NCBI GenBank assembly: GCA_021783175.1 | Contig: JAJXUF010000009.1 | Coordinates: forward strand, 1 to 64,000 | Reading direction: 5' to 3' | Source of the DNA: Pseudomonadota bacterium | Lineage (GTDB): Bacteria > Pseudomonadota > Gammaproteobacteria > Acidiferrobacterales > UBA6901 | Length of the DNA stretch: 64,000 bases | In this document: piece by piece, positions 54,848-63,100 of the stretch | How positions within the stretch are numbered: position 1 is the stretch's first letter | Layout of the letters: each line of letters opens with the position of its first letter | Position numbers and translations under genes: made by a program | Notes under the pieces: generated by a model | Database searches by the model: none | The model's input: the letters and a program-made list of their open reading frames with translations, nothing else | What the model was told of the DNA's origin: nothing

Positions 54848-56491
54848 ATGCGTATTCACCGATTCCTGATGGTCGCGGGACTGATCGTCATCTTAAGCGC
54901 GTGCAGCAGCGGTAACTCGCTGCCCTCCGCCGTGCCGAGCGGATCGGCGAGCGGCACCGTGCTGGATGGGTTGATTCTGAACGGGACGGTCACGGCGTAT
55001 GATTTTTCGAGTGGGACACAGGGTGCAGTCCTGGGACAAGCCACGACCGACAGCGCCACCGGCGCCTATTCACTGTCGCTGCAAGTGGAATCGCGGCCCA
55101 TTCTGCTGGAGATTACCGGCGGATACTACACGGAGGAATCAGCGCCGGCGGGGACCACCAATACAGTAACGCTCGACCCCACTGACCACCTTACGGCCCT
55201 CATCAACTACACCACCGGTGCGGCTGTGACAGTGTCGCTGACTGCTTTTACGCACCTTGCCGCCGGACTCGCCGAATATGAGATCAAGACAGGTGTCCCG
55301 GTTGCCAGCGCCGTCGACGACGCCAACCAACGCGTTTCGCAACTCGCCGGCTTGGATATTATTCACACCACTCCCCTTGAGGTTACGGATATCAATAACG
55401 CCAGTGCCAACCCGACGCCAGGACTCGAGTACGGATTTCTCGCGGCGGGGATTTCGCAGTGGGTTTTGGACCATACCCCGAGTGGCGTCCCGACCCCTCT
55501 CCAGCAACCTTATACGTCGATCAAATTCGACCAGCTCATGCACGATGACGTGGCAGCCGACGGATTGCTCGACGGTGAAGGCCTCGACCCGAACGGCGTG
55601 AAGATTGGGCTGTCGTTCGGCACGACGGCGTTGAGTCCCACGGTCTACCGACAAGGTATTGGTGTGTCCGTGCTTGAGTTCGCGGCGGGCTCGAATCCGG
55701 CAGATTCCACCAGCAACAAGACAGGGTTAACACCAGGCAATAGTCCCAGTTTTCTCACTTGGGCCGAAGCCTACGCGGCGAACACCGATAAGATGTTTGA
55801 TGGCGTTGCGCCGCTAGCCATCACGATCCCGTCGATTACGATCATATCGCCTTCCGCGTCAGCGGGGTGGCTGCGCGCCACTCAGACCGTTTCGGCGGCC
55901 GTGCAGGACTATAGTGGCCTCACCTCAGATAGCCTCAGCGTCGATGGTGGAGCGCCCCAGACCATGACCACTACTCTTAGCTCGCCATCCTGGCCTCTCG
56001 ACACGACAACGCTTGCCGATGGGCCGCACACCGTTGTTGTCTCGGCCACTAACGTCGCCGGCCTGACAGGCAGCGCGACGGTAAGCTTCCGGGTGGACAA
56101 TACGCCGCCGTCGTTGACGTTGGGCAGCGCGAGTTTCATCGGGACGACCACCGGACCCGCGCCTATCGCGACCTACGGACAGTGTGCGTTGACGGGGGTG
56201 GTGTCCGACAGCGGCAGCGGTCCCGCGGGCAGTGTCACGGCCTCGTGGACGGCGGATCCCATCGTTCCGACCGGCGAGTCCACTGCCGCGGGTTTGGTGA
56301 ATAATGCGTTTAGCCTGATGCTGTCGCCCGTGGACGTCGGGAGCAACGCTACCGTATCTACCCCGATCGCACTGACCGTGCGTGATGCCGCGGGGAACAG
56401 CATCACGTATTCGCATACGCTCAACGTCACTACGACCTCCTGCGCGAGAACACCCTTTGTCGGGTGCCAGTTCACCTGCACCGTTAACTGA
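54848..56491 (+). CDS. Large surface lipoprotein with Ig-like repeats, paralogue 1
   Basis: The 547-residue protein has a lipoprotein signal (LSACSS, Cys about residue 19), an N-terminal domain with VTAYDFSSGTQGAVLG, a helical middle (AEYEIKTGVPVASAVDDANQ) and C-terminal Ig-like beta repeats (VDGGAPQTMTTTLSS; FRVDNTPPSLTL) of the bacterial Big type. Two Cys pairs stand at the very end. The next gene encodes a shorter paralogue. It may be a surface adhesin or exclusion factor of the conjugation system. Confidence 0.7.
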   Translation: MRIHRFLMVAGLIVILSACSSGNSLPSAVPSGSASGTVLDGLILNGTVTAYDFSSGTQGAVLGQATTDSATGAYSLSLQVESRPILLEITGGYYTEESAPAGTTNTVTLDPTDHLTALINYTTGAAVTVSLTAFTHLAAGLAEYEIKTGVPVASAVDDANQRVSQLAGLDIIHTTPLEVTDINNASANPTPGLEYGFLAAGISQWVLDHTPSGVPTPLQQPYTSIKFDQLMHDDVAADGLLDGEGLDPNGVKIGLSFGTTALSPTVYRQGIGVSVLEFAAGSNPADSTSNKTGLTPGNSPSFLTWAEAYAANTDKMFDGVAPLAITIPSITIISPSASAGWLRATQTVSAAVQDYSGLTSDSLSVDGGAPQTMTTTLSSPSWPLDTTTLADGPHTVVVSATNVAGLTGSATVSFRVDNTPPSLTLGSASFIGTTTGPAPIATYGQCALTGVVSDSGSGPAGSVTASWTADPIVPTGESTAAGLVNNAFSLMLSPVDVGSNATVSTPIALTVRDAAGNSITYSHTLNVTTTSCARTPFVGCQFTCTVN

Positions 56492-56493
56492 CC

Positions 56494-57789
56494 ATGGTGC
56501 GTGGGCTCGGCATGGTTTTGGTGGCACTGGCCCTCACAGGATGTGGGAGCAGCACCACGCCGCCGCCAACCCCGACGACCACCACCGTGAGCGGCACGGT
56601 GGTGGTGGGGTCAACGGCCACCAGCGGCAACGTGGCCGTTTATGACTTCTCCTCTGGCTCTAAGGGTGCGTTACTCGCGAGTGGGTCTATTGCCGCGGAC
56701 GGCAGCGGCCACTTCTCACTCAACTACACGACGTCCAACGCACCTGCTGCGATCCTGGTTGAAACAACGGATGAGTGCTATGACGAAAATGCGTATTTCT
56801 GGGCGGGAGGGGGCATGCCGGGAGGAATGGCCGTCGCATCAGTATGTGGCTTTGCTCCATTGCCAGCGCTTGACGCCGTCGCCATAGGCGGTATTTCCAC
56901 CGTCGCGGTGACACCCTACACGCATGCCGAGCTGGGTCTTGTTCAGTATGAGATCCGCCACGGCGTGGCCGTCTCGACCGCCCTGGCTGATGCCGAGACC
57001 GCCTTCAACCAGCTGCTGGGCTTTGATCCCGTGACCACCTTGCCTGCGATGCCGCAGCCGGTGGAAACAGAGAGCGCCGCCGCGATCTACGGTGGCCTCA
57101 TCGCTGCGATCCCAAGCTGGCTCTACAACGTGGCGTACGACGCGTCCGGCGCGCGTTCTGCCACACCATTCGGCAGCGCGCCGATGACGACACTCAATTT
57201 CGCAGACGACATGCGTAGCGATCTTGCCGAAGATGGCGTACTCAATGGCATGGGGCGTGATTCGAGCGGTGCTTCAACCTCGCTTTCGATCGCTGGTGTA
57301 CCACTCACGACCGCTGTGTACCGTCACGGATTAGCGAAATACGCGGTCACTCAGCTGCGCGGCTACTTTGAGTCGGGTGCTGGCGATACGGTCAGCGGCA
57401 CGCATCTCATCGTCCCATTTCTGACGCCCCTCGTGGCCTATAACGGGAGCTCTGTATTATTCGACAGTTCTCCCATCACGCCGCTTGATGAGAATGATCC
57501 CGTCGTTATCCTGCGCGCTCCACTGGCCGGGGCTACGTTAAGTGGTTCCGCTGGAGTCACGGGCATTGTCCAAGACATTGTTGGCGTGCCGGCGGATGCG
57601 ACACTGCCAGGCGAGACCGTTTTATTGGTCGATGGTGTGGTTTATGAGGGGTTCTCTGACAGGTATAACCCCAACTGGTTTGTGAACACGACGATATTCC
57701 CGAATGGGGCGCACACACTGACGCTCCAAACGACTGACAACCTCGGCAATACGGCCTCTTCGAGTGTCAGCGTCACCTTTTCAAACTGA
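56494..57789 (+). CDS. Large surface lipoprotein, paralogue 2
   Basis: The 431-residue protein has a lipobox (LTGCGS), a Pro/Thr-rich linker and the same domain order as the upstream protein (VAVYDFSSGSKGALLASG; VQYEIRHGVAVSTALADAE; one C-terminal Ig-like domain). It starts 2 bp after the upstream stop. The pair arose by tandem duplication followed by divergence. The function is unknown and probably surface-exposed. Confidence 0.7.
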   Translation: MVRGLGMVLVALALTGCGSSTTPPPTPTTTTVSGTVVVGSTATSGNVAVYDFSSGSKGALLASGSIAADGSGHFSLNYTTSNAPAAILVETTDECYDENAYFWAGGGMPGGMAVASVCGFAPLPALDAVAIGGISTVAVTPYTHAELGLVQYEIRHGVAVSTALADAETAFNQLLGFDPVTTLPAMPQPVETESAAAIYGGLIAAIPSWLYNVAYDASGARSATPFGSAPMTTLNFADDMRSDLAEDGVLNGMGRDSSGASTSLSIAGVPLTTAVYRHGLAKYAVTQLRGYFESGAGDTVSGTHLIVPFLTPLVAYNGSSVLFDSSPITPLDENDPVVILRAPLAGATLSGSAGVTGIVQDIVGVPADATLPGETVLLVDGVVYEGFSDRYNPNWFVNTTIFPNGAHTLTLQTTDNLGNTASSSVSVTFSN

Positions 57790-57817
57790 CCTTTCACCAA
57801 AAAAGGAGAAATCAAGA

Positions 57818-58069
57818 ATGTCGATCCATAAGGGACTGTGGCCGCTGTTAGGCGTCATCGGGATTTTCGGTACGGGATGTGCCTCGACGATGGGGCAACT
57901 ACAGCAGGTGTCCTCCGGGCGCGTCGGCTGCGCGGCGGACACGGTCGCGATTTCGGATGTCCATCGCGGGATGAACTCCGCTGCATGGACCGCTTCCTGT
58001 CACGGCAAGGCGTATTACTGTTCCGGCACCGACATGTTGCGCGGTGTCTCATGCGCCCCGAAATCGTAA
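57818..58069 (+). CDS. Small lipoprotein (possible VirB7-like)
   Basis: The 83-residue protein has a lipobox (GTGCAS, Cys about residue 20) and a mature part of about 64 residues with two further Cys pairs near CHGKAYYCSG. AAGGAGAA precedes the ATG. Small lipoproteins stabilise VirB9 in other conjugation systems (VirB7), and no other VirB7 candidate is seen, but its position at the operon end is atypical. Confidence 0.6.
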   Translation: MSIHKGLWPLLGVIGIFGTGCASTMGQLQQVSSGRVGCAADTVAISDVHRGMNSAAWTASCHGKAYYCSGTDMLRGVSCAPKS

Positions 58070-58182
58070 CGACAGAGTACCACCCATGGCCCGGTCCTCC
58101 TCTTCCATGACACCCCGAGGCCGGGCTCTTGCGGGCTGACGGACTTTCGCCAGCCCTGTTTTTCTTACCTAAGGAGATCAAC

Positions 58183-58386
58183 ATGGAAGTTCGCCAGGAC
58201 AAGGAACTCGGCGGTCTCGTTCTCACGCGGCGCGATGGCGAGTCGTTTTTGGCGGGGGATGACATTGAAATTACGGTTCTTGAGGCACGCTCTGGTCGTG
58301 CGCGCCTGGCCGTCCGCGCCCCGAAAGATTGCCGCGTTTTGCGCGGCGAGCTTCTTCGCCCCGAGCAGCAACGAACCAAGTCATGA
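58183..58386 (+). CDS. CsrA-family RNA-binding regulator
   Basis: The 67-residue protein matches CsrA across its length: GLVLTRRDGESFLAGDDIEI, ITVLEARSG and RLAVRAPKDCRVLRGEL, with the Arg of the RNA-binding C-terminal strand kept. AAGGAG lies 6 bases before the ATG. CsrA binds GGA motifs in mRNA leaders. It sits in the conjugation operon, as do CsrA paralogues (CsrT/LvrC type) in Legionella integrative elements, so it may control transfer genes. A GC-rich hairpin lies upstream (about 58088-58127). Confidence 0.85.
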   Translation: MEVRQDKELGGLVLTRRDGESFLAGDDIEITVLEARSGRARLAVRAPKDCRVLRGELLRPEQQRTKS

Positions 58387-58413
58387 CGGACTCACCGCCG
58401 GAGGAATTCGGCC

Positions 58414-58686
58414 ATGAATCGACAGGATAGTCACACAGACACCGCTGAGGGCTTCGATGAAGCTTCAGCGACTTACATCCCCTCCCCAGGGCAGGGCTAT
58501 GGCCCCTGCCTTGCGCCCTGCCGCCATCGAAGCTGTCAGTGGCAGCGCACCGTGGCCGCGCAGCCGTGCGCACTGTGCGTGCGACCGATGGGGTTCGACG
58601 TGCAGTTCTGCGAGAACGAAGGGGACGTCGCGCACGCGATCTGTGTTGACGACGATCTCGATGCCCAGGATCGCCGGGACCCCTAA
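58414..58686 (+). CDS. Cys-rich small protein
   Basis: The 90-residue protein has seven Cys and two His in its second half (PCALCVRP, FCENEG, AICVDDD), suggesting a zinc-binding fold. GGAGG lies 9 bases before the ATG. It follows csrA by 27 bp and is the last gene of the operon. Unknown function. Confidence 0.5.
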   Translation: MNRQDSHTDTAEGFDEASATYIPSPGQGYGPCLAPCRHRSCQWQRTVAAQPCALCVRPMGFDVQFCENEGDVAHAICVDDDLDAQDRRDP

Positions 58687-59062
58687 GCGGAAGCTTGTCG
58701 CGGATGAGCTGGAGGAGCGCAGGCGGCCTCAGTGCTCCAGGGTGGGAGAAGATGCCTTGTTGTCCATCATCGCCTCCTTGCGAATCAGATGGTTAGGGAA
58801 ACTCCGCCGGTTTATATGGCGCTGGCCCCGGATTATATGGCATGTTTGCCACCGAACTGTAGTTCAGCAGGCGCTCGACAAACTGATTTCATAACGCGAT
58901 AGAAAACGTGGACCAAAAATTAAAGTCATGGTATCAAGCGAAGCTTCGTTGCGCGGCGCGTCAACGAGTTGACGGCGACAGCGAACGTAAGCTTCGCTTC
59001 CATGAGTCAACACATTGCTCCCCGATTTTCTGCGTCTTACTGGACTTCACTGGCGTGGCGCC
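58687..59062. other. Spacer with hairpin; possible ORF-less cassette
   Basis: No gene over 40 codons is convincing here. Bases 58927-58950 pair imperfectly with 58984-59004 (CATGG...AGCGAAGCTT against AAGCTTCGCT...CCATG), an attC-like hairpin without a proper GTTRRRY core. If the next attC belongs to an upstream cassette, that cassette has no recognisable ORF. Confidence 0.4.
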
Positions 59063-59153
59063 GCTGAACTATTCGCTGGTGCCGACGCCGGAAACAACGT
59101 GTCATGTTTCCGGCCACTTTCGTGGCCGGTGCGGCACAGCTTAATAGTTATGT
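59063..59153 (+). repeat. attC recombination site 1
   Basis: GCTGAAC at 59063 and GTTATGT at 59147 are the outer cores. Between them AACTATT-CGCTGGTGCCG pairs with CGGCACAGCTTAATAGTT, with unpaired bases, and an inner GGCCACTTTCGTGGCC hairpin closes it. This is the fold of an integron attC site; the plus orientation matches the following cassette. Confidence 0.6.
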
Positions 59154-59176
59154 GAACTCGAAATAAAGGGGGAAGA

Positions 59177-59488
59177 ATGGAAGCGAAAATCGCTGTATTT
59201 GGAATATTGAGGTTTCCTCCTGAGAATATTGCAGAATTGCTGCCTCACCTGAGAACCTTCGTGAAAGCCACGCAAGAAAACGATGGGTGTGTTTTATATG
59301 AAGTCGCAGAAGACCCTTTCGACAAAGGTCTAATTCGTTTTTCAGAACTTTGGCCGGATAGAGAAAGCCTCGATAAACACCTAAAAGCGCCTCATATCGA
59401 GCCTTGGAGAGCGCAAGCTAGGAAATATGGTTTAATGGAAAGGGTATTTGATTCCTATGACATATCATCAAACGCAATTCCGGTTTAA
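59177..59488 (+). CDS. Antibiotic biosynthesis monooxygenase (ABM) domain protein, cassette gene
   Basis: The 103-residue protein is a ferredoxin-like ABM/YgiN-type protein (LLPHLRTFVKATQENDGCVL; ELWPDRESLDKHLKAPH). Relatives oxidise quinols or act on small aromatic substrates without a cofactor. GGGGGAAG lies before the ATG. It begins 24 bp after the attC core and its stop overlaps the next attC, the standard gene-cassette layout. Confidence 0.8.
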   Translation: MEAKIAVFGILRFPPENIAELLPHLRTFVKATQENDGCVLYEVAEDPFDKGLIRFSELWPDRESLDKHLKAPHIEPWRAQARKYGLMERVFDSYDISSNAIPV

Positions 59489-59568
59489 TTAGAAACACAT
59501 CACACAGCGCTCAAAATGGACGCAAATTTCGCTGTGCTCCATTTGCGCCATTTAGCTCAGCGTTAGGT
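59483..59568 (+). repeat. attC recombination site 2
   Basis: GTTTAAT (59483) and GTTAGGT (59562-59568) are the cores. AATGGACGCAAAT pairs with ATTTGCGCCATT with one extrahelical base, and CACAGCG with CGCTGTG. The left core overlaps the stop of the ABM gene. Confidence 0.75.
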
Positions 59569-59600
59569 CGATCAAGGACAGGCCAGCAATGGAGGCAATT

Positions 59601-60512
59601 ATGTCAATTCAAACGACCATTGCGTCGATCAATGTGCTTGCATCATCGAGATCGTATGGGGCAGAAACAAGAACCATGTTAATTGACAGAACGTCCGCCA
59701 AGCTCTTTACAGTCGTATATCCGAAACAGAACGCAGAAACTGTAATTCTGTTGCACGGCGGGCCTGGAGTCCCAATGGACTTCTCTCCGATCGCGGAGCC
59801 ACTGTCACGTCAATATCAGGTTATCGCTTTTGATCAGCGGGGAACGGGTCGTTCGCCCGCGGCTGCTGAAGCCACTTACTCTATCAACGAATACATGCAA
59901 GACATAGAGACCATTGCGCGATATTTCGGACTGAACAAGTTCCACCTGTTTGGCCATTCATGGGGCGGCTTGTATGCGCAAATCTACACCGAGAAGAACC
60001 CACAACGAATCTTGAGCATGTTTCTGAGTAGCCCCAGTTCCGGAACGGGAGAGATCTGGAGGCAAACAGAAAACGAAGTCATGTCGTTTAACAGGGAACA
60101 CTCTGGTTTGTGGGGTTGGTTAATGATGGGCGTGAAATCATTGCTTGGTCTACTTGGCTCAGACAAAGCCTATCAATCCTTGTTCAAGCAGGTGCTGGAA
60201 AATTACAACAAGGAATATGACCCATCGTTCGCGGCAACGGATGCAATGGTCGAAAACCTGCAGGCCCTACCAATTAACAAGACTCGCCGTCACATTGTGG
60301 CATACCCGCAACTCAAGGATTCAATCGATTACCGATTCCCCATAATGGTTACATACGGCGAGAATGACATTTACGGTGAAAGCAAAAACGATGTTAAGAG
60401 GCGATTTCTGAAAGCCACTTTCGTCGAAATTCAGCATGCAGGTCATATCGCATGGAAGCACAACTACCCAGCGTTTGTGCGTACGCTAAGCGATTTCTAC
60501 CACCTTCAGTAA
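59601..60512 (+). CDS. Alpha/beta hydrolase, proline iminopeptidase-like, cassette gene
   Basis: The 303-residue protein has LLHGGPGVPMD, FDQRGTGRS, the nucleophile in GHSWGG and the catalytic Asp (GENDIYG) and His (HAGHIAW), the set of proline iminopeptidase-type hydrolases. GGAGG lies 5 bases before the ATG at 59601. It lies between attC 2 and attC 3 as a single-gene cassette. Substrate unknown. Confidence 0.85.
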   Translation: MSIQTTIASINVLASSRSYGAETRTMLIDRTSAKLFTVVYPKQNAETVILLHGGPGVPMDFSPIAEPLSRQYQVIAFDQRGTGRSPAAAEATYSINEYMQDIETIARYFGLNKFHLFGHSWGGLYAQIYTEKNPQRILSMFLSSPSSGTGEIWRQTENEVMSFNREHSGLWGWLMMGVKSLLGLLGSDKAYQSLFKQVLENYNKEYDPSFAATDAMVENLQALPINKTRRHIVAYPQLKDSIDYRFPIMVTYGENDIYGESKNDVKRRFLKATFVEIQHAGHIAWKHNYPAFVRTLSDFYHLQ

Positions 60513-60521
60513 GGTTACTCG

Positions 60522-60677
60522 ATCTAACATGCCCTATAACTCGGACAGAAAAAGCGGCGCGCCTTCGTCGCCCGACTTATTTCCGTCGGCCATGGGCGGC
60601 TTGGCGACCGATTGCATACTGCTTTACGAAGAGGCGAACTCTGGCACTCTGACTGCCGCTTAATCATGGCGTTAGCG
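60522..60677 (+). repeat. attC recombination site 3 (long)
   Basis: ATCTAAC (60522-60528) and GTTAGCG (60671-60677) form the ends. AAGCGGC pairs with GCCGCTT, and a long variable loop lies between. At 156 bp it is at the long end for attC, like VCR-type sites. The right core deviates from GTTRRRY at one position. Confidence 0.55.
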
Positions 60678-60694
60678 ACGAAGGTTGGTTGCAG

Positions 60695-61086
60695 ATGGGA
60701 CCTGATGAGCAAGAAATCCGCGAGGTGCATTCCACCTGGATCGCGCCCGTCAACGCCGGCGATCTTGTCTGCTTGCTCACCTTGCTGGCGGACGATGTCG
60801 TGTTTTTCAATCCGGGGCAAGCGCCGTTCGACAGGCATGGGTTCTCCACCAACTTCGCGGCCGCCCACCAACAGGTTCAGATTCGTTGCATCAGCGAGTT
60901 GGAGGAGGTCGTGGTCGGCGGCGAAGTGGCCTACACGCGGAGCCGGGATACGTTGTCCGTGATCCGGCGCACCAGCGGGGAAGCGACGCAGCTTGCCGGG
61001 CACCGTATTACGGTGTACCGCAACAAGCCGACGGCCGCTGGCTCTTGGCTCGCGATGCCCATACGTTGTCCCCCGTGGGGAAGTAA
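60695..61086 (+). pseudogene. SnoaL/YybH-like protein, frameshifted cassette gene
   Basis: The frame encodes a SnoaL-fold protein of the SgcJ/DUF4440 type (EQEIREVHSTWIAPVNAGD; LLADDVVFFNPGQ). After HRITVYR near 61018 the family sequence continues in another frame (ADGRWLLARDAHTLSPV), so one base has been lost. Repaired, it would be about 130 residues. The pre-mutation function is unknown. Confidence 0.75.
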
Positions 61087-61097
61087 GATCGTTAGCC

Positions 61098-61181
61098 GCC
61101 CAACCATCGCTTCCAGCCGACGTCCCTGCCTCTGAGGCTTCGCCCTTACGGCAGGGTCACCGCTGAAGCGGGGCGTTATGC
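61098..61181 (+). repeat. attC recombination site 4
   Basis: GCCCAAC (61098-61104) and GTTATGC (61175-61181) are the cores. CGCTTCCAGC pairs with GCTGAAGCG leaving one extrahelical C, and GTCCCTGCC pairs with GGCAGGGTCAC. This is the clearest attC of the plus-strand set. Confidence 0.85.
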
Positions 61182-61196
61182 CGCAAGGATGAAGGT

Positions 61197-61634
61197 ATGG
61201 AAGCCGTGAGCTATACGCTTTTCAAAAACTCCCACTTTGTAGCCGAGCAATGCAGAGATTGTGCGCTACCCGGTTACCTCATTGTTAGTTCCGTGCACGA
61301 AACGTCAGATCTGGGCGGCCTCGGTAAGGAGGCGGCAGCCCTTTTAGGGCCTACCCTTGTTCATGTTGTGTCTGCCGTAAAAGAAGTCATCAATCCTTTA
61401 AGGATATATTGCGCGCAGTTTGGCGAACAACATAACCAATTGCATTTTCATGTCTTTCCAAGAACAAAGGAAATTACAGAGACGTACCTCATGGAAAAAC
61501 CGGAACAACGCGAACTCATTCATGGCCCAGTGCTACTCGACTGGGCGCGAGCCAAGTACAAGGGTCTGCTTCTATCGCAGGATGCAGAAGAGATAATTGA
61601 AAGAATTCGCTGGACCCTAAACAATGCGGCATAA
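61197..61634 (+). CDS. HIT-family protein, cassette gene
   Basis: The 145-residue protein has the histidine-triad region NQLHFHVFPR, although the first His of the triad is Gln (Gln81-Leu-His83-Phe-His85). HIT proteins split or transfer nucleotides from phosphoanhydrides. AAGGATGAAGG precedes the ATG, and the start lies 15 bp after the attC core. The stop overlaps an abnormal cassette end at 61629. Confidence 0.8.
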   Translation: MEAVSYTLFKNSHFVAEQCRDCALPGYLIVSSVHETSDLGGLGKEAAALLGPTLVHVVSAVKEVINPLRIYCAQFGEQHNQLHFHVFPRTKEITETYLMEKPEQRELIHGPVLLDWARAKYKGLLLSQDAEEIIERIRWTLNNAA

Positions 61635-61646
61635 CTGTAGTTGGGC
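61629..61646 (+). repeat. Fused core pair (GCATAAC-TGTA-GTTGGGC), array junction
   Basis: Two cassette cores that should be 60-150 bp apart lie only 4 bases apart. Genes to the left run on the plus strand and genes to the right on the minus strand, so this is the meeting point of two opposed arrays. The same arrangement occurs at 63101-63118. Confidence 0.55.
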
Positions 61647-61899
61647 GGCACCAACACGTGGTGTGTACCCGTCTCCAACGCCTCGCCAGGCACATCGGCT
61701 CCAGCGCAGTTGCCCAATAAGCACCAACGGCTTGTTTGCCGCACAGGATGTTAGACGGCTCTCCCACGACCTTGACGATGAACGGCGAGGAAAACTCAAA
61801 ATCATCGGTGTAGTGCGCCAGAACACGGTCGAGGTTGCGACTGTTCCAGGCTGCGATCCATTCAGCCGCGAAGTATTCTGCAAAGGACTTGTCAATCAT
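61640..61899 (-). pseudogene. SnoaL-like protein, truncated cassette gene
   Basis: The minus-strand frame starts with a normal SnoaL-fold N terminus (FAEYFAAEWIAAWNSRNLD; HYTDDFEFSSPF; GKQAVGAYWATALEPM). It then degrades in the last 25 codons before the array junction and reads on into antisense of the HIT gene. It has lost its C-terminal third and its own attC. Confidence 0.65.
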
Positions 61900-61919
61900 G
61901 GTGCTCCGCGTTTTGTGAT

Positions 61920-62000
61920 GCCCAACGCTGCGCGTGAGCGGCGAGCGGAGGCGGCGCGGAGCGCCGAGGTGGCAAGCCCGACTCGACGTGCTTGTTAGGG
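61920..62000 (-). repeat. attC recombination site 5 (minus orientation)
   Basis: Plus-strand GCCCAAC (61920-61926) and GTTAGGG (61994-62000) bound a GC-rich imperfect hairpin. The right core overlaps the stop of the minus-strand VOC gene, so the cassette is oriented on the minus strand. Confidence 0.7.
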
Positions 62001-62438
62001 CTCAATTTTTTCCCAGTTGTCATGCCGCTGCCGGCGCTCCTGGCGATAGTTTGTAATTTCCAGCCGCACCCCATCGGGGTCTGAGAAGAACACTGCGAAA
62101 TAGTCCGGTGCATACTCAGGATACCGCTTGGGTTCGCTCACTGAAATGTTTTGTTCTTTCAGTCTTCGCGCCGCTTCTTTCACTTCTTTTTCGCCCTCAA
62201 CTCTCAAGCAGAAATGATGGAGCCCGGGAGCATAGGGGTTATGTGGGTCTTTGGACCGAGCGGGCCGCAGCACATACCCGAAGTGTCGGTTGTAGTATTG
62301 AATATGTTTCTCGCCATCAATTTGAAACTGATTCTTTCGGAAGCCAAGAACCTTCATGACCACATCATAGAATTTCTCCGACCTCTCCAGATTTGAGGTT
62401 GTAACGTAGATGTGATCGATTCCGATGACTTCAGGCAT
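61995..62438 (-). CDS. Glyoxalase/VOC-family protein, cassette gene
   Basis: The 147-residue protein has two beta-alpha-beta-beta-beta modules of the vicinal oxygen chelate fold (IDHIYVTTSNLERSEKFYD; LHHFCLRV; AVFFSDPDGVRLEI). Metal ligands His and Glu are present. It may be a lyase, dioxygenase or thiol transferase for small electrophiles or antibiotics. I start at the ATG at 62438 because codons further upstream lie inside the neighbouring attC site. Confidence 0.82.
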   Translation of the reverse strand: MPEVIGIDHIYVTTSNLERSEKFYDVVMKVLGFRKNQFQIDGEKHIQYYNRHFGYVLRPARSKDPHNPYAPGLHHFCLRVEGEKEVKEAARRLKEQNISVSEPKRYPEYAPDYFAVFFSDPDGVRLEITNYRQERRQRHDNWEKIEP

Positions 62439-62449
62439 GTGCGTTTTGA

Positions 62450-62516
62450 GCCCAACGTTCAAATTGAGGGATGACACCGCGTTTTCGCGGCGTCCCTTTC
62501 GAATGCAGAGTTAGGC
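62450..62516 (-). repeat. attC recombination site 6 (minus orientation)
   Basis: GCCCAAC (62450-62456) and GTTAGGC (62510-62516) are perfect cores. TTCAAATTGAGGGATGAC pairs with CGTCCCTTTCGAA, closed by ACCGCG-TTTT-CGCGG. The right core overlaps the stop of the peroxiredoxin gene. Confidence 0.85.
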
Positions 62517-63074
62517 CTGTTGTGCCGTAAGCCATGCGATGACCTCACCCGCATTATTATTGGGCGGAAATACGGGATAGAAAACCTTCCGAATAAGACC
62601 ACCCGTTGCAATGATCGTTAACCGCTTTATCAGACGTGTGCCCCGATACTCAAATGTTGGCAGCTTCAGCGCTTTAGCTAAAGCAAGTTGTCCATCATTG
62701 AGCAACGCAAAGGGGAGGTGTAGCCTGGCATGGGCTTCTTGTTGGTCTTCCAAATGTTGCGCGCTCACACCAAACACCTCGACACCAAGCTGCTTCAACT
62801 CGGCGTGTAAATCGCGAAAGGCGCATGTTTGCGGTGTGCATCCTCTGGCACCGGGTATGTCATTCCAGCCGATGAGGGGCGGGCTATCGGGACGACCCAG
62901 CATGGGGTAGAAATAAATAACAAGTGTGCCCGCATATGCGCTGAGATCAACGGCCTTCCCTGCGGTGCTAGTCAGTGAAACCGAAGGTAAGGTGCTTCCC
63001 AGTAAATGGTCGCATGCACCGTCATCGACTGGAACCGGTAAATTAGCGGGTAACGTGTGGAGGTCTTTTATCAT
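62511..63074 (-). CDS. Peroxiredoxin (AhpC/TSA-like), cassette gene
   Basis: The 187-residue protein begins with LPVPVDDGACDHLLG and has the peroxidatic Cys in GARGCTPQTCAFRDL, with a second Cys five residues later, typical of BCP/PrxQ-like peroxiredoxins that reduce peroxides with a thiol donor. I prefer the ATG at 63074 (AGGA close upstream); the longer frame crosses the cassette boundary. Confidence 0.85.
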   Translation of the reverse strand: MIKDLHTLPANLPVPVDDGACDHLLGSTLPSVSLTSTAGKAVDLSAYAGTLVIYFYPMLGRPDSPPLIGWNDIPGARGCTPQTCAFRDLHAELKQLGVEVFGVSAQHLEDQQEAHARLHLPFALLNDGQLALAKALKLPTFEYRGTRLIKRLTIIATGGLIRKVFYPVFPPNNNAGEVIAWLTAQQA

Positions 63075-63100
63075 TTTCCTATCCGGGGGCATTGTTTTAG

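Noticed and set aside
58787..58800. GTTAGGG near 58792 as an upstream cassette boundary
   Set aside because: No matching left core or hairpin precedes it.
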